A stretch of 64,000 nt of DNA from Campylobacter sputorum subsp. sputorum (GCF_008245005.1 NZ_CP043427.1:496001-560000), one strand, 5' to 3'; counted from the stretch's first letter, positions 48,031-57,470 are shown. Notes: generated by a model not told the origin, from the letters alone. Translations and numbers: made by a program.

Positions 48031-48036
48031 TATAAT
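48031..48036 (+). promoter_or_regulatory. -10 box of the hyp operon
   Basis: TATAAT in AATAGTATAATC lies 28 bases before the hypB ATG, followed by a strong TAAGGAGT ribosome binding site. Confidence 0.5.
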
Positions 48037-48063
48037 CTTTAAATAAATTATAAGGAGTAAAAA

Positions 48064-48858
48064 ATGTGCAAAGATTGTGGTTGTAGCCTACATTCTCACG
48101 AACATACACACAGCGATGGCGTAACTCATTCTCATACTCACTCTCACGAGCATATGCATAAAGAAGGAGAAAATGCTATACACGAGTACTCACACCCCGC
48201 TTTAAATGATACAAAAACGGTTGAGGTTATAACTAAAATTTTATCTCAAAATGATAGTGAGGCAGCTCATATAAGAAAGCATTTTGATGAAAGTGGTATC
48301 TTATGTATAAATTTAATGAGTAGCCCAGGTGCCGGTAAAACTACGCTTTTAGAAAACACTATAAAAAAAATGGATTTAAATATAGCGGTATTAGAAGGGG
48401 ATTTAGAGACAAACCGCGATGCAGATAGAATTTTAAAAGCTGGTGCCAGAGCTTATCAGATAACAACTGGACAAAGCTGTCATTTGGACGCATTTATGGT
48501 TCACGATGGTCTTCATCATCTTGATTTAAATGATGTAAAATTGGTTTTCATTGAAAATGTTGGAAATTTGGTTTGCCCTGCAAGTTATGATGTAGGAGCT
48601 CATTTAAATATAGTTTTATTAAGCACTCCAGAAGGAAGTGATAAAGTTGCTAAATATCCCGTTATGTTTAGAACAGCCGATCTTGTGGTTATTACAAAAT
48701 CATCTTTGATAGAGCATTTTGAGTTTGATATAAAAGATGTTACAGCCGAGCTTAGAAAACTAAATCCAAGAGCTGATATAATAGTTTTAGATAGTAAAAC
48801 TGGCGATGGTTTTGATAAGTGGATTAACTATTTAAAAATGAAAATGGAGCTTAGATAA
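48064..48858 (+). CDS. hypB: Hydrogenase nickel-incorporation GTPase HypB
   Basis: HypB is the GTPase that, with HypA, inserts nickel into NiFe hydrogenase. The 264-residue protein begins MCKDCGCS (metal-binding cysteines) and a histidine-rich stretch (HSHEHTHSDGVTHSHTHSHEH), which stores or buffers nickel. The GTPase domain has SSPGAGKTTLLE, ENVGNLVCPASYD and ITKSSL. It leads the order hypB-C-D-E-A; hypF is not next to it. The hydrogenase genes are outside the window. Confidence 0.95.
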   Translation: MCKDCGCSLHSHEHTHSDGVTHSHTHSHEHMHKEGENAIHEYSHPALNDTKTVEVITKILSQNDSEAAHIRKHFDESGILCINLMSSPGAGKTTLLENTIKKMDLNIAVLEGDLETNRDADRILKAGARAYQITTGQSCHLDAFMVHDGLHHLDLNDVKLVFIENVGNLVCPASYDVGAHLNIVLLSTPEGSDKVAKYPVMFRTADLVVITKSSLIEHFEFDIKDVTAELRKLNPRADIIVLDSKTGDGFDKWINYLKMKMELR

Positions 48859-49139
48859 TGTGTTTAAGTATCCCATCTAAAGTTAAAAGTATAGATGAGA
48901 ACAACTATGCTATAGTTGAAACTTTGGGCGTAGAAAGGGGTGTGAGTTTAGATCTTATAAGTGAGCCTGTTAGTGTTGGGGATTATGTGTTAATTCATGT
49001 TGGTTTTGCTATGGAAAAAATAGACACAGCTTACGCAATCGAAAGCTTAAAAGCATACGAAGAAATAGCTAAGATGATGAAAGATGGCACCATAGACGAA
49101 TTTGAAGGCGATATGGGACTTCTTAGCAAAAATTCTTAA
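48858..49139 (+). CDS. hypC: Hydrogenase maturation chaperone HypC
   Basis: HypC carries the iron-cyanide/CO centre with HypD and delivers it to the hydrogenase large subunit. The 93-residue product begins MCLSIPSKV with the essential Cys2, and has YVLIHVGFAMEKID, the family signature. Its ATG overlaps the hypB stop by one base. Length is normal. Confidence 0.94.
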   Translation: MCLSIPSKVKSIDENNYAIVETLGVERGVSLDLISEPVSVGDYVLIHVGFAMEKIDTAYAIESLKAYEEIAKMMKDGTIDEFEGDMGLLSKNS

Positions 49140-49148
49140 AGAAATCAA

Positions 49149-50237
49149 ATGGATTTAATATCTGAATTTAGAGACAAAGAGCTTATTTTAGCATTAAGTG
49201 AGCTCATAAAAAAACATAGCAAAAAGCCGCTTAATATAATGGAAATTTGCGGCGGACATACGCATAGCTTGATGAAATTTGGACTTAATGATTTGGTTGG
49301 AGAAAATATAAATTTCATTCACGGACCTGGTTGTCCAGTGTGCGTTATGCCAAAAAGAAGTATAGATGAAGCTATCAAACTTGCTTCTATGCCAAATACT
49401 ATATTTTGCACACTTGCTGATATGCTAAGAGTTCCAGGAAGTAACACATCACTACAAAAACTTCGTGCAAAAGGGCACGATATAAGATCCTTATATACGC
49501 CTTTAGATGTTATAAAAATAGCATTAGAAAACAAGGATAAAATAGTTATATTTTTTGCTATTGGCTTTGAGACAACAACACCAATGAGTGCAGTTGTGAT
49601 ACAAAAAACCATAGAACTTGACTTAAAAAATCTGTTTTTTCATATCAATCATGTTACGGTTCCAGCACCAATTAGAGCTATAATGAATGATGAAAATGTT
49701 CATATAGATGCATTTTTAGGACCAAGCCATGTAAGTGTGATAACTGGATCAAAAATTTATGAAAGTTTAGCAAATGAGTATAAAACTCCAATTGCAGTAA
49801 GCGGATTTGAACCGCTTGATATGATGGATAGCATTTTAAATTTAGTAATGCAACACGAAAATGGCAGTTATGAGGTTTATAATCAGTATAAAAGAGTTGT
49901 CAAAGAAGATGGAAATTTAAAAGCAAAAGAACTTATAAATAAATATTTTGAAATTTGTGATTTTAATTGGCGTGGTCTTGGGATTATAAAATCAAGCGGA
50001 TATGATTTAAAAAGCGATTTTGATAAGATAAATGCTAAGAAAGTTTTTGATTGTAGTGTAGAAAGCAAGGGCGAAAGCAGGGCGTGTATGTGCGGAGAGA
50101 TACTTCGTGGTAGGGCAAAACCATATGATTGCAAAGTTTTTGCTAAAGCTTGTAATCCACAAAATCCTATAGGCTCATGTATGGTCTCAAGCGAAGGTGC
50201 TTGTGCGGCTTACTATAAATATCAAAAGAGGAGTTAG
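49149..50237 (+). CDS. hypD: Hydrogenase maturation protein HypD
   Basis: HypD is the iron-sulfur scaffold on which the Fe(CN)2CO group of NiFe hydrogenase is built. The 362-residue protein has the motifs EICGGHTHS, HGPGCPVCVMP, FAIGFETTTP and CMCGEILRG. C-terminal cysteines in FAKACNPQNPIGSCMVSSEGAC bind the 4Fe-4S cluster. It follows hypC by nine bases and ends one base before the hypE start. Confidence 0.95.
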   Translation: MDLISEFRDKELILALSELIKKHSKKPLNIMEICGGHTHSLMKFGLNDLVGENINFIHGPGCPVCVMPKRSIDEAIKLASMPNTIFCTLADMLRVPGSNTSLQKLRAKGHDIRSLYTPLDVIKIALENKDKIVIFFAIGFETTTPMSAVVIQKTIELDLKNLFFHINHVTVPAPIRAIMNDENVHIDAFLGPSHVSVITGSKIYESLANEYKTPIAVSGFEPLDMMDSILNLVMQHENGSYEVYNQYKRVVKEDGNLKAKELINKYFEICDFNWRGLGIIKSSGYDLKSDFDKINAKKVFDCSVESKGESRACMCGEILRGRAKPYDCKVFAKACNPQNPIGSCMVSSEGACAAYYKYQKRS

Positions 50238-50238
50238 T

Positions 50239-51231
50239 TTGCAAGAAATTCTTTTAAGTCATGGTGGTGGCGGCGAAGAGATGAATAGTCTTATAAATGA
50301 GACTATATTTGGTATTTTTGATAATGAAATTTTGCGTGAAGCAAATGATGCTGCTATTTTAGAAATGAATGGCAAATTAGCTTTTACAACAGATTCTTTT
50401 GTTGTAACACCGATTTTTTTTCGTGGCGGAGATATAGGAAAAATTGCTGTTTGTGGAACCGCAAATGATCTTAGTATGGTTGGTGCAAATCCAATGTATA
50501 TAAGCTGTTCTTTGATAATAGAAGAGGGCTTAAAGATAGAAGAGCTAAAAGAAATTTTAACATCAATGCACGATATAGCCAGTAAAAATGGTATAAAAAT
50601 AGTTTGTGGTGATACAAAAGTAGTTGAAAAAGGAAAATGCGATAAAATTTTTATCAATACAAGTGGAATTGGTAAAATCATATTAAAGCCCATTGAAACA
50701 AAAAATTTAAAACCTAAAGCCAAGATTTTACTTAGCGGAGATATAGGAAGACACGGAGCTGTTATACTTGAAGCTAGAGATGACATAGGTTTTAAAAGCT
50801 CACTTCAAAGTGATTGTAAATGTCTTAAAAATGTTGTTTTGGCTTTAATTGAGGCAAATATAGGCATACAATGCATGAGAGATGCTACTCGTGGCGGACT
50901 TAGTGCAGTGTTAAACGAATGGGCAAATTTTAGTAAAAATGAAATTTTAATATATGAAGAAGATATAAAAATAAAAGATGAAGTTATGGGAATTTGCGAA
51001 CTTTTAGGTTTTGAAGCATATGAGTTAGCAAATGAAGGGACTTTCGTGTTAGCAGTTGATGAGAAAAATGAAAAAAAAGCTTTGGAAATTTTAAAAAGTT
51101 TTGATGAAAATGCAGCTTGTATAGGCGAAGTTACTAAGGCTAAAAAACCAAGAGTAATTTTACAAAATGCCTATAAATCGCAGCGATTTTTAGAGCTTCC
51201 AAAAGGCGAACTTTTACCAAGGATTTGTTAA
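50239..51231 (+). CDS. hypE: Hydrogenase maturation protein HypE
   Basis: HypE dehydrates its C-terminal thiocarbamate to make the cyanide ligands of the NiFe centre. The 330-residue product ends in the required PRIC tail (Cys as last residue) and has the AIR-synthase-like SHGGGGEEM, FTTDSFVVTP and MRDATRGGLSAVLNEWA. The start is taken as TTG at 50239 after AAAGAGGAG, giving MQEILLSHGGGG. Open codons further upstream overlap hypD and are not expected to be used. The stop overlaps the hypA start. Confidence 0.93.
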   Translation: MQEILLSHGGGGEEMNSLINETIFGIFDNEILREANDAAILEMNGKLAFTTDSFVVTPIFFRGGDIGKIAVCGTANDLSMVGANPMYISCSLIIEEGLKIEELKEILTSMHDIASKNGIKIVCGDTKVVEKGKCDKIFINTSGIGKIILKPIETKNLKPKAKILLSGDIGRHGAVILEARDDIGFKSSLQSDCKCLKNVVLALIEANIGIQCMRDATRGGLSAVLNEWANFSKNEILIYEEDIKIKDEVMGICELLGFEAYELANEGTFVLAVDEKNEKKALEILKSFDENAACIGEVTKAKKPRVILQNAYKSQRFLELPKGELLPRIC

Positions 51232-51572
51232 TGCACGAACTTTCTATAGTAGCAGATCTTGTAAAGCTTTGTGAGGATAATCTAAAAAAAAATAACGCTA
51301 CAAAGGTGTTAAAATTAGAGCTTAAAATAGGCAGATTAAGTGGCGTTGAGGCTCATTATTTGAAGAGCTGTTTTGATGTTTTTAAAGCCGGGACTGTTTG
51401 TGAAAATGCAGAGCTTATAATACATATTCAAAATGTAGTGATTCATTGTAAAGAGTGTGGTTTTGATACTGAGCTTGATGAAAATAACTTCATTTGTCCA
51501 AAGTGTGGCTCAAATAAGCTTGATGTGATAGATGGCGAAGATATGTATCTTATGCGACTTGAAATGGAGTAA
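51231..51572 (+). CDS. hypA: Hydrogenase nickel-incorporation protein HypA
   Basis: HypA delivers nickel to hydrogenase together with HypB, and in some relatives also to urease. The 113-residue product begins MHELSIV, whose His2 binds nickel, so the ATG at 51231 (in TAATG) is chosen. A codon two residues earlier is less likely. The zinc site is CKECGF and CPKCGS. It is the last gene of the hyp operon. Confidence 0.94.
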   Translation: MHELSIVADLVKLCEDNLKKNNATKVLKLELKIGRLSGVEAHYLKSCFDVFKAGTVCENAELIIHIQNVVIHCKECGFDTELDENNFICPKCGSNKLDVIDGEDMYLMRLEME

Positions 51573-51595
51573 GTAGAGCATAATCTCAAATTTGA

Positions 51596-51601
51596 TATAA
51601 T
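51596..51601 (+). promoter_or_regulatory. -10 box for the yebC-like gene
   Basis: TATAAT in TTTGATATAATTAC lies 34 bases before the ATG, after the hypA stop. Confidence 0.5.
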
Positions 51602-51634
51602 TACATTTTAATTTTATAAATTTAAGGAATTTTT

Positions 51635-52354
51635 ATGGGAAGAGCGTTTGAATATAGGCGTGCTTCAAAAGAAGCTAGATGGGATAAGATGAGTAAACTT
51701 TTTCCTAAGCTCGGTAAAGCTATAACTGTTGCTGCAAAAGAGGGTGGCTTGGATCCTGATATGAATCCAAAACTAAGAACTGCTATCGCAACTGCAAAAG
51801 CTCAAAATATGCCTAAAGACAACATAGATGCTGCTATAAAAAGAGCAAATGGAAAAGATAGCAGCGAAATAAAAACAATTCATTATGATGGCAAAATGCC
51901 TCACGGCGGGCTTGTAATAGTTGAGTGTGCTACAGATAATCCAACAAGAACTGTTGCAAATGTAAAAGCAATTTTCAATAAAAATGGCGGAGAGTTTTTA
52001 CCAAGCGGAAGTTTAAATTTTATGTTTAGTAGAAAGTCTGTTTTTGAGGTTGTAAAGCCAAATAAAGACATAGAAGAACTTGAGCTTGAATTGATTGATT
52101 ATGGAATGAGTGATATTAAGCTTGTAAAAGAAGAAGATAGTGAAATTTTGGTAATTTATGGAGATTATGAGAGTTTTGGGACTCTTAGTGAGGGCATAGA
52201 AAAACTTGGTTTGGAAATGAAAAAAGGTTCTTTGCGGTTCGTGCCAAATACGCCTATTGAGATAAGCGATGAGCAGTATGAGGACATAGAAAAACTTATT
52301 GATAAGCTTGAAGATGACGATGATGTTCAAGCTGTTTATACAAATTTGGAGTAA
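51635..52354 (+). CDS. YebC/PmpR-family protein
   Basis: The 239-residue protein begins [21 protein letters not shown] with the family segment [15 protein letters not shown] and [17 protein letters not shown]. YebC proteins were described as transcription regulators; more recent work links some to relief of ribosome stalling at proline runs. Which role applies here cannot be told. It is three bases ahead of the cyclophilin gene and probably shares its transcript. Confidence 0.92.
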   Translation: MGRAFEYRRASKEARWDKMSKLFPKLGKAITVAAKEGGLDPDMNPKLRTAIATAKAQNMPKDNIDAAIKRANGKDSSEIKTIHYDGKMPHGGLVIVECATDNPTRTVANVKAIFNKNGGEFLPSGSLNFMFSRKSVFEVVKPNKDIEELELELIDYGMSDIKLVKEEDSEILVIYGDYESFGTLSEGIEKLGLEMKKGSLRFVPNTPIEISDEQYEDIEKLIDKLEDDDDVQAVYTNLE

Positions 52355-52357
52355 AAA

Positions 52358-52849
52358 ATGAGAGAAGAATTAAAAATTTATGATATCAATAAAGATGAAT
52401 TAGAAAAATGTAAATTTGCCGTGATTTCTACAAATAAAGGCGATATGAAAGTTAAGCTTTACGGGGATGAAGCACCGCAAACGGTTACAAATTTTGCAAA
52501 CCTTGCAAATAGCGGTTTTTATGATAATCTTACTTTTCATAGAGTTATACCAAATTTCGTTATACAAGGCGGTTGCCCTAACGGAACTGGCACAGGCGGA
52601 CCTGGCTGGAGAATAAAATGCGAATGTGATAATCAAACACACAAACATCAAAGAGGCACTCTTTCTATGGCTCATGCCGGGAAAGATACTGGTGGAAGTC
52701 AGTTTTTTATCTGCCATAGTAAGCAACCCCATCTTGATGGTATCCACACAGTTTTTGGCGACTTAACTGACGAAGAGAGTAAAAAAGTGCTAGATTCTAT
52801 AAAAGCAAACGATACTATAAAAACTATACAAATCAAAGAAAATTTATAA
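52358..52849 (+). CDS. Cyclophilin-type peptidyl-prolyl isomerase
   Basis: The 163-residue protein catalyses proline cis-trans isomerisation during folding. Motifs [34 protein letters not shown] and [11 protein letters not shown] are typical of bacterial PpiA/PpiB cyclophilins. There is no signal peptide, so it is cytosolic (PpiB-like). The short gap after yebC suggests co-transcription. Confidence 0.93.
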   Translation: MREELKIYDINKDELEKCKFAVISTNKGDMKVKLYGDEAPQTVTNFANLANSGFYDNLTFHRVIPNFVIQGGCPNGTGTGGPGWRIKCECDNQTHKHQRGTLSMAHAGKDTGGSQFFICHSKQPHLDGIHTVFGDLTDEESKKVLDSIKANDTIKTIQIKENL

Positions 52850-52856
52850 AACATTT

Positions 52857-52882
52857 TGGGGTTTATACCCCATAAATTTATT
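52857..52882 (+). terminator. Possible terminator after the cyclophilin gene
   Basis: TGGGG and CCCCA pair around TTTATA, followed by AT-rich sequence with only short T runs. It could end the yebC-cyclophilin transcript before bioF. Confidence 0.4.
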
Positions 52883-52905
52883 TTAAAGTGTAACACAAAT
52901 AAGAT

Positions 52906-54003
52906 ATGTTTGATATAGAATATGCAAAAAATAATGATAATTTTAGAGAGTTAAAACATTCACAATCTGTTTGTAAATTTATATATCTTGATGGCAAGAA
53001 GCTCTTAAATTTAGGTTCAAATGATTATCTAGGAATTGCTACAAACAAGACCTTAAGAGATGAATTTTTAGAAATTTCTAAAAATAAAGACTACTTTTTT
53101 GGAAGTGGTGCAAGTAGGCTTGTTTATACATCTAGTGATGAATTTAACAAACTAGAGAGTTATTTTGAGCAAAGATTTTGTGGGAAAAAAGCTACAATTT
53201 TTAACACCGGATATTGTGCAAATTTAAGTTGTATTTCTGCTTTAAATGGCAAACAAACGCTATTTTTATGCGATAAACTAATTCACGCAAGTATGATTGA
53301 TGCACTAAAAATTTCAAAAGCAAAATTTAAAAGATATGAGCACAATAATTATGAAATGCTAAATGATTTGCTTTTAAAAAATTATTCTAAATTTGATGAA
53401 ATGATAATTTTAAGTGAGTCTGTTTTTAGTATGGATGGCGATAGTGCCGATATTAGGCATTTGTGTGAGCTTAAAAAAGAGTATAAAAATGTAAAACTTT
53501 ATATAGACGAGGCACACTCATTTTTTGTTAGAAATGAGCTTGGAAATGCACATAAACTCGGACTTGATAAAGATATTGACTTTTTACTTGTAACGCTTGG
53601 AAAGGGCATAGGAAGTAGCGGTGCGGTGATTTTATCAAATGCTTTTTATAAAGATATTTTTGTTAACTCAGCTAGAAGCCTTATTTTTTCTACGGCAATT
53701 CCGAGCATTTGTGTAGCTTGGACTAATTTTATACTTTCAAAAGATTTTAGTTTAACAAGACAAAATTTAGAACAAAATATAGCTTATCTTGGGCTAAACG
53801 GTAGTCATATACAGCCATTTTTAACCTATGAAAACTCAAAAACGCTTGAGCTTTCAAAAAAACTTATCCAAAATGGATATTTTATACCAGCTATTCGTCC
53901 GCCTACAGTAGCACCAAATACATCTCGCTTAAGGATATCTCTTCGTGGTGATGTAGAAAAAAGCGAACTTAAAATGCTAAAAGAGATTTTGTATGCAAGT
54001 TAA
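52906..54003 (+). CDS. bioF: 8-amino-7-oxononanoate synthase BioF
   Basis: BioF condenses pimeloyl-ACP with alanine, the first ring-building step of biotin synthesis. The 365-residue PLP enzyme has FGSGASRLVYTS, SESVFSMDGDSADI, LYIDEAHSF and the PLP lysine in VTLGKGIGSSGAV. It overlaps bioG by 11 bases, giving a bioF-bioG-bioC operon. Length is slightly below E. coli BioF. Confidence 0.92.
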   Translation: MFDIEYAKNNDNFRELKHSQSVCKFIYLDGKKLLNLGSNDYLGIATNKTLRDEFLEISKNKDYFFGSGASRLVYTSSDEFNKLESYFEQRFCGKKATIFNTGYCANLSCISALNGKQTLFLCDKLIHASMIDALKISKAKFKRYEHNNYEMLNDLLLKNYSKFDEMIILSESVFSMDGDSADIRHLCELKKEYKNVKLYIDEAHSFFVRNELGNAHKLGLDKDIDFLLVTLGKGIGSSGAVILSNAFYKDIFVNSARSLIFSTAIPSICVAWTNFILSKDFSLTRQNLEQNIAYLGLNGSHIQPFLTYENSKTLELSKKLIQNGYFIPAIRPPTVAPNTSRLRISLRGDVEKSELKMLKEILYAS

Positions 54004-54646
54004 ATTTATAAAAAATAATGCCAAAAATAAAAAACTTATATTGATTTTTTTAGGATATTCGTTTTTACCACAATGCTTAAATGTATTAATTGCAAATACT
54101 CAAAAAAAAGAGTTTGATTTGTGTGTGGTTTATGACTATTCAAATTTAAATTTTGATATATTGCAAGATATTTTACAATACAAACATATATATCTTATAG
54201 CTTGGTCTATGGGAGTTTGGGCTGCAAATTTAGTTTTTCAAAGTGATAAATTTAATGATATAAATTTAATAAAAAAAGTAGCAATAAATGGAACTATTTA
54301 TGGTATAGATGATGAGCGAGGCATACCAAAGAATTTGTTTAAAAAAAGTATAGATGAGTTTGATTTTGAAAACTTTAAAAGACTTTGTTTTTTAAAAGAT
54401 TTAGACAAAGTTGATTTTGAATTTGGCAAAAATCCTAAAAATGAACTAGAACAAATTTATATTTTTTCGCAACAAAATAATAAAATAAAAGATAGTTTAA
54501 ATATCGATAAAACCATCATTTCAAAAAGAGATTTTATATTTCCAACTACTGCTTATACAAATTTAACTTGCGAAAAAAAGTTTATAAACGCTCCGCATTT
54601 TCCATTTTTTTATTTCAAAAATTTTGGAGAAATTTTTGAAATTTAA
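53993..54646 (+). CDS. bioG: Pimeloyl-ACP methyl ester esterase BioG
   Basis: BioG frees pimeloyl-ACP from its methyl ester, the step done by BioH in E. coli. The 217-residue protein matches the DUF452/BioG type: the nucleophile serine is in AWSMGVWAAN near residue 70. An NGTIYGIDDERGIP segment follows and a late histidine is in NAPHFPFFYF. It lies between bioF and bioC, overlapping both, which strongly supports the assignment. Confidence 0.87.
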   Translation: MQVKFIKNNAKNKKLILIFLGYSFLPQCLNVLIANTQKKEFDLCVVYDYSNLNFDILQDILQYKHIYLIAWSMGVWAANLVFQSDKFNDINLIKKVAINGTIYGIDDERGIPKNLFKKSIDEFDFENFKRLCFLKDLDKVDFEFGKNPKNELEQIYIFSQQNNKIKDSLNIDKTIISKRDFIFPTTAYTNLTCEKKFINAPHFPFFYFKNFGEIFEI

Positions 54647-55328
54647 AACAGCAAAAAATTATGAAGATTTTGCATATGCTCAAAAATTTGCAGCAAAAAA
54701 GCTTATAAATGAGCTAAAAAAACATTCATTATATTATAAAAATATATATGAGATAGGCTGTGGTTGTGGGGTTTTAACAAAATTTATTTTAAAAGAGTTG
54801 GATTTTAAAGATATTATTTTAAATGATATTTATAAAAGTGATTTTATGAATGGAAATTTTTCAACACAAATAGGCGATATTAGAGATATTAAAATGCCTT
54901 CAAATTTAGATTTGATTGTATCAAGTTCAGTTTTTCAATGGTTTGATAAAAGAGGCGAGTTTGAAAAACTCATAGATAAAATTTATCTATCTCTAAACAG
55001 TGGCGGTATATTTGCTTTTTGTATGTTTATAAACGGAACACTTTATGAGTTAAGCAGTTTTACAAAACAGGGGCTTAATTATAAAACAGACAAAGAAATT
55101 TTATCATTATTGTCAGATTTTAAAATTTTAAACTTTATAAACGATGAATATATTGCTAAATTTAATAACTTAAAAGAGCTTTTAAATCATTTAAAACAAA
55201 CTGGTGTTAATAATATAAATGGAAATTTTAAGCTTACTAAAAGTAGCATTTTAGCATTAGAAAATCACTTTGAAAATGATTTTTCATTGAGTTATAAATT
55301 TATAAATGTAGTATGCAAAAAGGCATGA
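54636..55328 (+). CDS. bioC: Malonyl-ACP O-methyltransferase BioC
   Basis: BioC methylates malonyl-ACP to let the fatty acid pathway build the pimeloyl chain. The 230-residue protein has the SAM motif YEIGCGCGVLTKFIL, NDIYKSDF, and the BioC-type motif LIVSSSVFQWFDK. The start is placed at TTG 54636, six bases after GGAGAA; a TTG at 54624 is part of that site. It overlaps bioG by 11 bases. Its last bases overlap the end of rnpB on the other strand. Confidence 0.88.
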   Translation: MKFKTAKNYEDFAYAQKFAAKKLINELKKHSLYYKNIYEIGCGCGVLTKFILKELDFKDIILNDIYKSDFMNGNFSTQIGDIRDIKMPSNLDLIVSSSVFQWFDKRGEFEKLIDKIYLSLNSGGIFAFCMFINGTLYELSSFTKQGLNYKTDKEILSLLSDFKILNFINDEYIAKFNNLKELLNHLKQTGVNNINGNFKLTKSSILALENHFENDFSLSYKFINVVCKKA

Positions 55329-55642
55329 CGATAAGCCGAGTTCTGTCTAGAACGGTCATTTATCTAGGCTAAATTTCGCAATTTAGCTCAAGCGAAGGGT
55401 TTTAATATAAGACCAAAACCATCCCTTCTTGCTGCAGGTTGGGTTTACAAAGCCATCATTGTTACCAATAATGCTGGTAAGCTCTTACCTTACCGTTTCA
55501 CCTTTACCGCAAATGCGGAAGTTTGCTTTCTGTTGCACTATCCCTTAAGTTTCCTTAGCCATCTGTTAGATGGAACCATGTCTTATAGCAGCTCGGACTT
55601 TCCTCTTTGGTGTGAGATGCCAAAGCGACCGTTTATCATGCC
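55322..55642 (-). ncRNA. rnpB: RNase P RNA
   Basis: The catalytic RNA of RNase P, which trims tRNA 5' ends, is read on the minus strand. The conserved GAGGAAAGTCCGAGCT (about 55589-55604) and the 3' GACAGAACTCGGCTTA are present. The ends GGCATGA and TCATGCC pair to form P1, giving about 321 bases. T residues follow the 3' end. TAAAAT at 55650-55655 is a fitting -10 box. The 3' end overlaps bioC by seven bases. Confidence 0.92.
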
Positions 55643-55733
55643 AAATGTAATTTTATCAAAAATGAACTTAATAATATTTTATCGTTTTATTGTTACTTTT
55701 GGTAAAATAAAATGTGAGTTTTTTAAAGAATGA

Positions 55734-55739
55734 TATAAT
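55734..55739 (+). promoter_or_regulatory. -10 box for the malic enzyme gene
   Basis: TATAAT in ATGATATAATTATAAGC lies about 69 bases before the ATG. A long leader follows, with AAAAAGGAATAATTT as ribosome binding site. Confidence 0.45.
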
Positions 55740-55807
55740 TATAAGCTGTTTTTTACTAAAAAGTGATAGTATATTATGATAATCATAAAAAAGGAATAAT
55801 TTAGATT

Positions 55808-57076
55808 ATGGAAAAAACTTTACAAAATCAGGCTTTAGAGTATCATTTAGGTGGAAAGGTAGCTATTAGTGTTACAAAACCTTGCGTAAATTCAAAAGAT
55901 CTCTCTCTTGCTTATAGCCCTGGTGTTGCTGAGCCTTGCAAAGAGATTCAAAGAGATGAAAATTTAGTTTATAAATATACATCAAAATCAAATTTAGTAG
56001 CTGTAATAAGCAATGGAACAGCAGTTTTAGGACTTGGAGATATAGGTGCAGCAGCAAGTAAGCCAGTAATGGAAGGAAAGGCTGTTTTATTTAAAAAATT
56101 TGCAAATGTTGATGCTTTTGATATAGAAATAAACGAAAGAGATCCTAAAAAAATAGTTGAAATTTGTAAAGCCATCTCAGTTGGATTTGGCGGTATAAAT
56201 TTAGAAGATATAAAAGCACCTGAGTGTTTTGAAATAGAAAGAGAGCTTCAAAAAGCAGTTAATATCCCTATAATGCACGATGATCAACACGGAACTGCAA
56301 TGATAACAACCGCAGGTCTTATAAATGCACTTGAAATTTCAAAAAAAGATATCAAAAATATACGAGTTGTCGTAAATGGAAGTGGTGCATCTGGCATAGC
56401 TTGTGCAAAAATGTATAAAGAACTCGGTGTACAAAATATAATAATGCTTGATTCAAAGGGTGTTATTCATGATGGTAGAAATGATTTAAATGAGCAAAAA
56501 AAGGAATTTGCAATTCACACGGATCTTAGAACTTTACAAGATGCTATGAATGGTGCTGATATGTTTTTAGGACTTAGCAAAGGTGGTGTCGTTAGTAAAG
56601 ATATGGTTAAATCTATGGCAAAAAATCCTATAATATTTGCACTTGCAAATCCTGTTCCTGAAATTTTTCCTCACGAGATAATGGAAGTTAGAGATGATGC
56701 TATGATTGGCACTGGAAGAAGCGATTTTCCAAACCAAATAAATAATGTTTTAGGCTTCCCATATATTTTTAGAGGTGCTCTTGATGTGCATGCAAGAAAA
56801 ATAACGCCAAATATGAAAATGGCTGCAGCAAAAGCTCTTGCAATGCTTGCAAGAGAACCTGTAAGTAAGGAAATTTTAGATTTAACTAAAAATCCAAATT
56901 TAACTTTTGGAAAAGATTATATCATACCAAATCCTTTTGATAAAAGAGTGCTTTTTGCTGTTGCACCAGAGGTTGCTAAGGCTGCATTTAATGATGGTGT
57001 TGCTGGTATTAATAATTTTGATGAAAAAGAGTATTTAGAGTCATTAAGAATCAACTTTTTAGAAAAACATTTATAA
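55808..57076 (+). CDS. Malic enzyme (short NADP-type)
   Basis: The enzyme decarboxylates malate to pyruvate with NAD(P). The 422-residue protein is the short form without the phosphotransacetylase domain of E. coli MaeB. Motifs are LAYSPGVAEPCKEI, GDIGAAASKPVMEGKAVLFK, the metal site MHDDQHGTA and the Rossmann loop NGSGASGIACAK. A late SDFPNQINNVLGFP is also typical. With the triose enzymes it links the citric acid cycle to gluconeogenesis. It is monocistronic, ending in a strong hairpin. Confidence 0.93.
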   Translation: MEKTLQNQALEYHLGGKVAISVTKPCVNSKDLSLAYSPGVAEPCKEIQRDENLVYKYTSKSNLVAVISNGTAVLGLGDIGAAASKPVMEGKAVLFKKFANVDAFDIEINERDPKKIVEICKAISVGFGGINLEDIKAPECFEIERELQKAVNIPIMHDDQHGTAMITTAGLINALEISKKDIKNIRVVVNGSGASGIACAKMYKELGVQNIIMLDSKGVIHDGRNDLNEQKKEFAIHTDLRTLQDAMNGADMFLGLSKGGVVSKDMVKSMAKNPIIFALANPVPEIFPHEIMEVRDDAMIGTGRSDFPNQINNVLGFPYIFRGALDVHARKITPNMKMAAAKALAMLAREPVSKEILDLTKNPNLTFGKDYIIPNPFDKRVLFAVAPEVAKAAFNDGVAGINNFDEKEYLESLRINFLEKHL

Positions 57077-57077
57077 A

Positions 57078-57109
57078 TTTAAAGCAACTTTGATTTAAGT
57101 TGCTTTAAA
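57078..57109. terminator. Bidirectional terminator between malic enzyme and the YdhR-like gene
   Basis: TTTAAAGCAACTT and AAGTTGCTTTAAA form a perfect 13-bp stem with loop TGATTT in the gap between two convergent genes. The A/T outer arms provide T runs in both directions. Confidence 0.8.
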
Positions 57110-57112
57110 TTG

Positions 57113-57418
57113 TTATTGTATTTCAAAATGTGTTATTTTGGATAGTTTTTCATTTGTGTTTAGAATTTCGTATTTGAAATTTTTAGCAACTTTGAAGTTT
57201 TCAAGCCTTTTTATATGCATATTGGTGTAATTTTGTGCGTTTTGTTCATTATCAAATGCATAAATTCCGCCAGCTATATTTTTTTTACTATTTTCTGTCC
57301 ATATTTTCCATAAAAATCCTTTTTCCATTGTTATGCTTTGTGCTAAGTCTTTGCACTCTTCATACATTTTCTCACCATATCCGCCACTATAATCAAAAGT
57401 AATTTGCAAAATAACCAT
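57113..57418 (-). CDS. YdhR-family putative monooxygenase
   Basis: The 101-residue protein fits the YdhR (ABM-like, ferredoxin-fold) family: MVILQITFDYSG, GFLWKIWTENSKKNIAGGIYAFDN and the later NMHIKRLENF. Members are small dimeric proteins annotated as putative monooxygenases with unknown substrates. The gene is alone, with AAAGGATAAA before the ATG, and faces malic enzyme. Confidence 0.8.
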   Translation of the reverse strand: MVILQITFDYSGGYGEKMYEECKDLAQSITMEKGFLWKIWTENSKKNIAGGIYAFDNEQNAQNYTNMHIKRLENFKVAKNFKYEILNTNEKLSKITHFEIQ

Positions 57419-57470
57419 TTTTTATCCTTTTTAGTTTTTATGATAGATAATATAGCTCAAATTTATAAAT

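Noticed and set aside
55533-55733. A 66-residue plus-strand reading frame
   Set aside because: It lies over RNase P RNA on the opposite strand and has no protein-like features.
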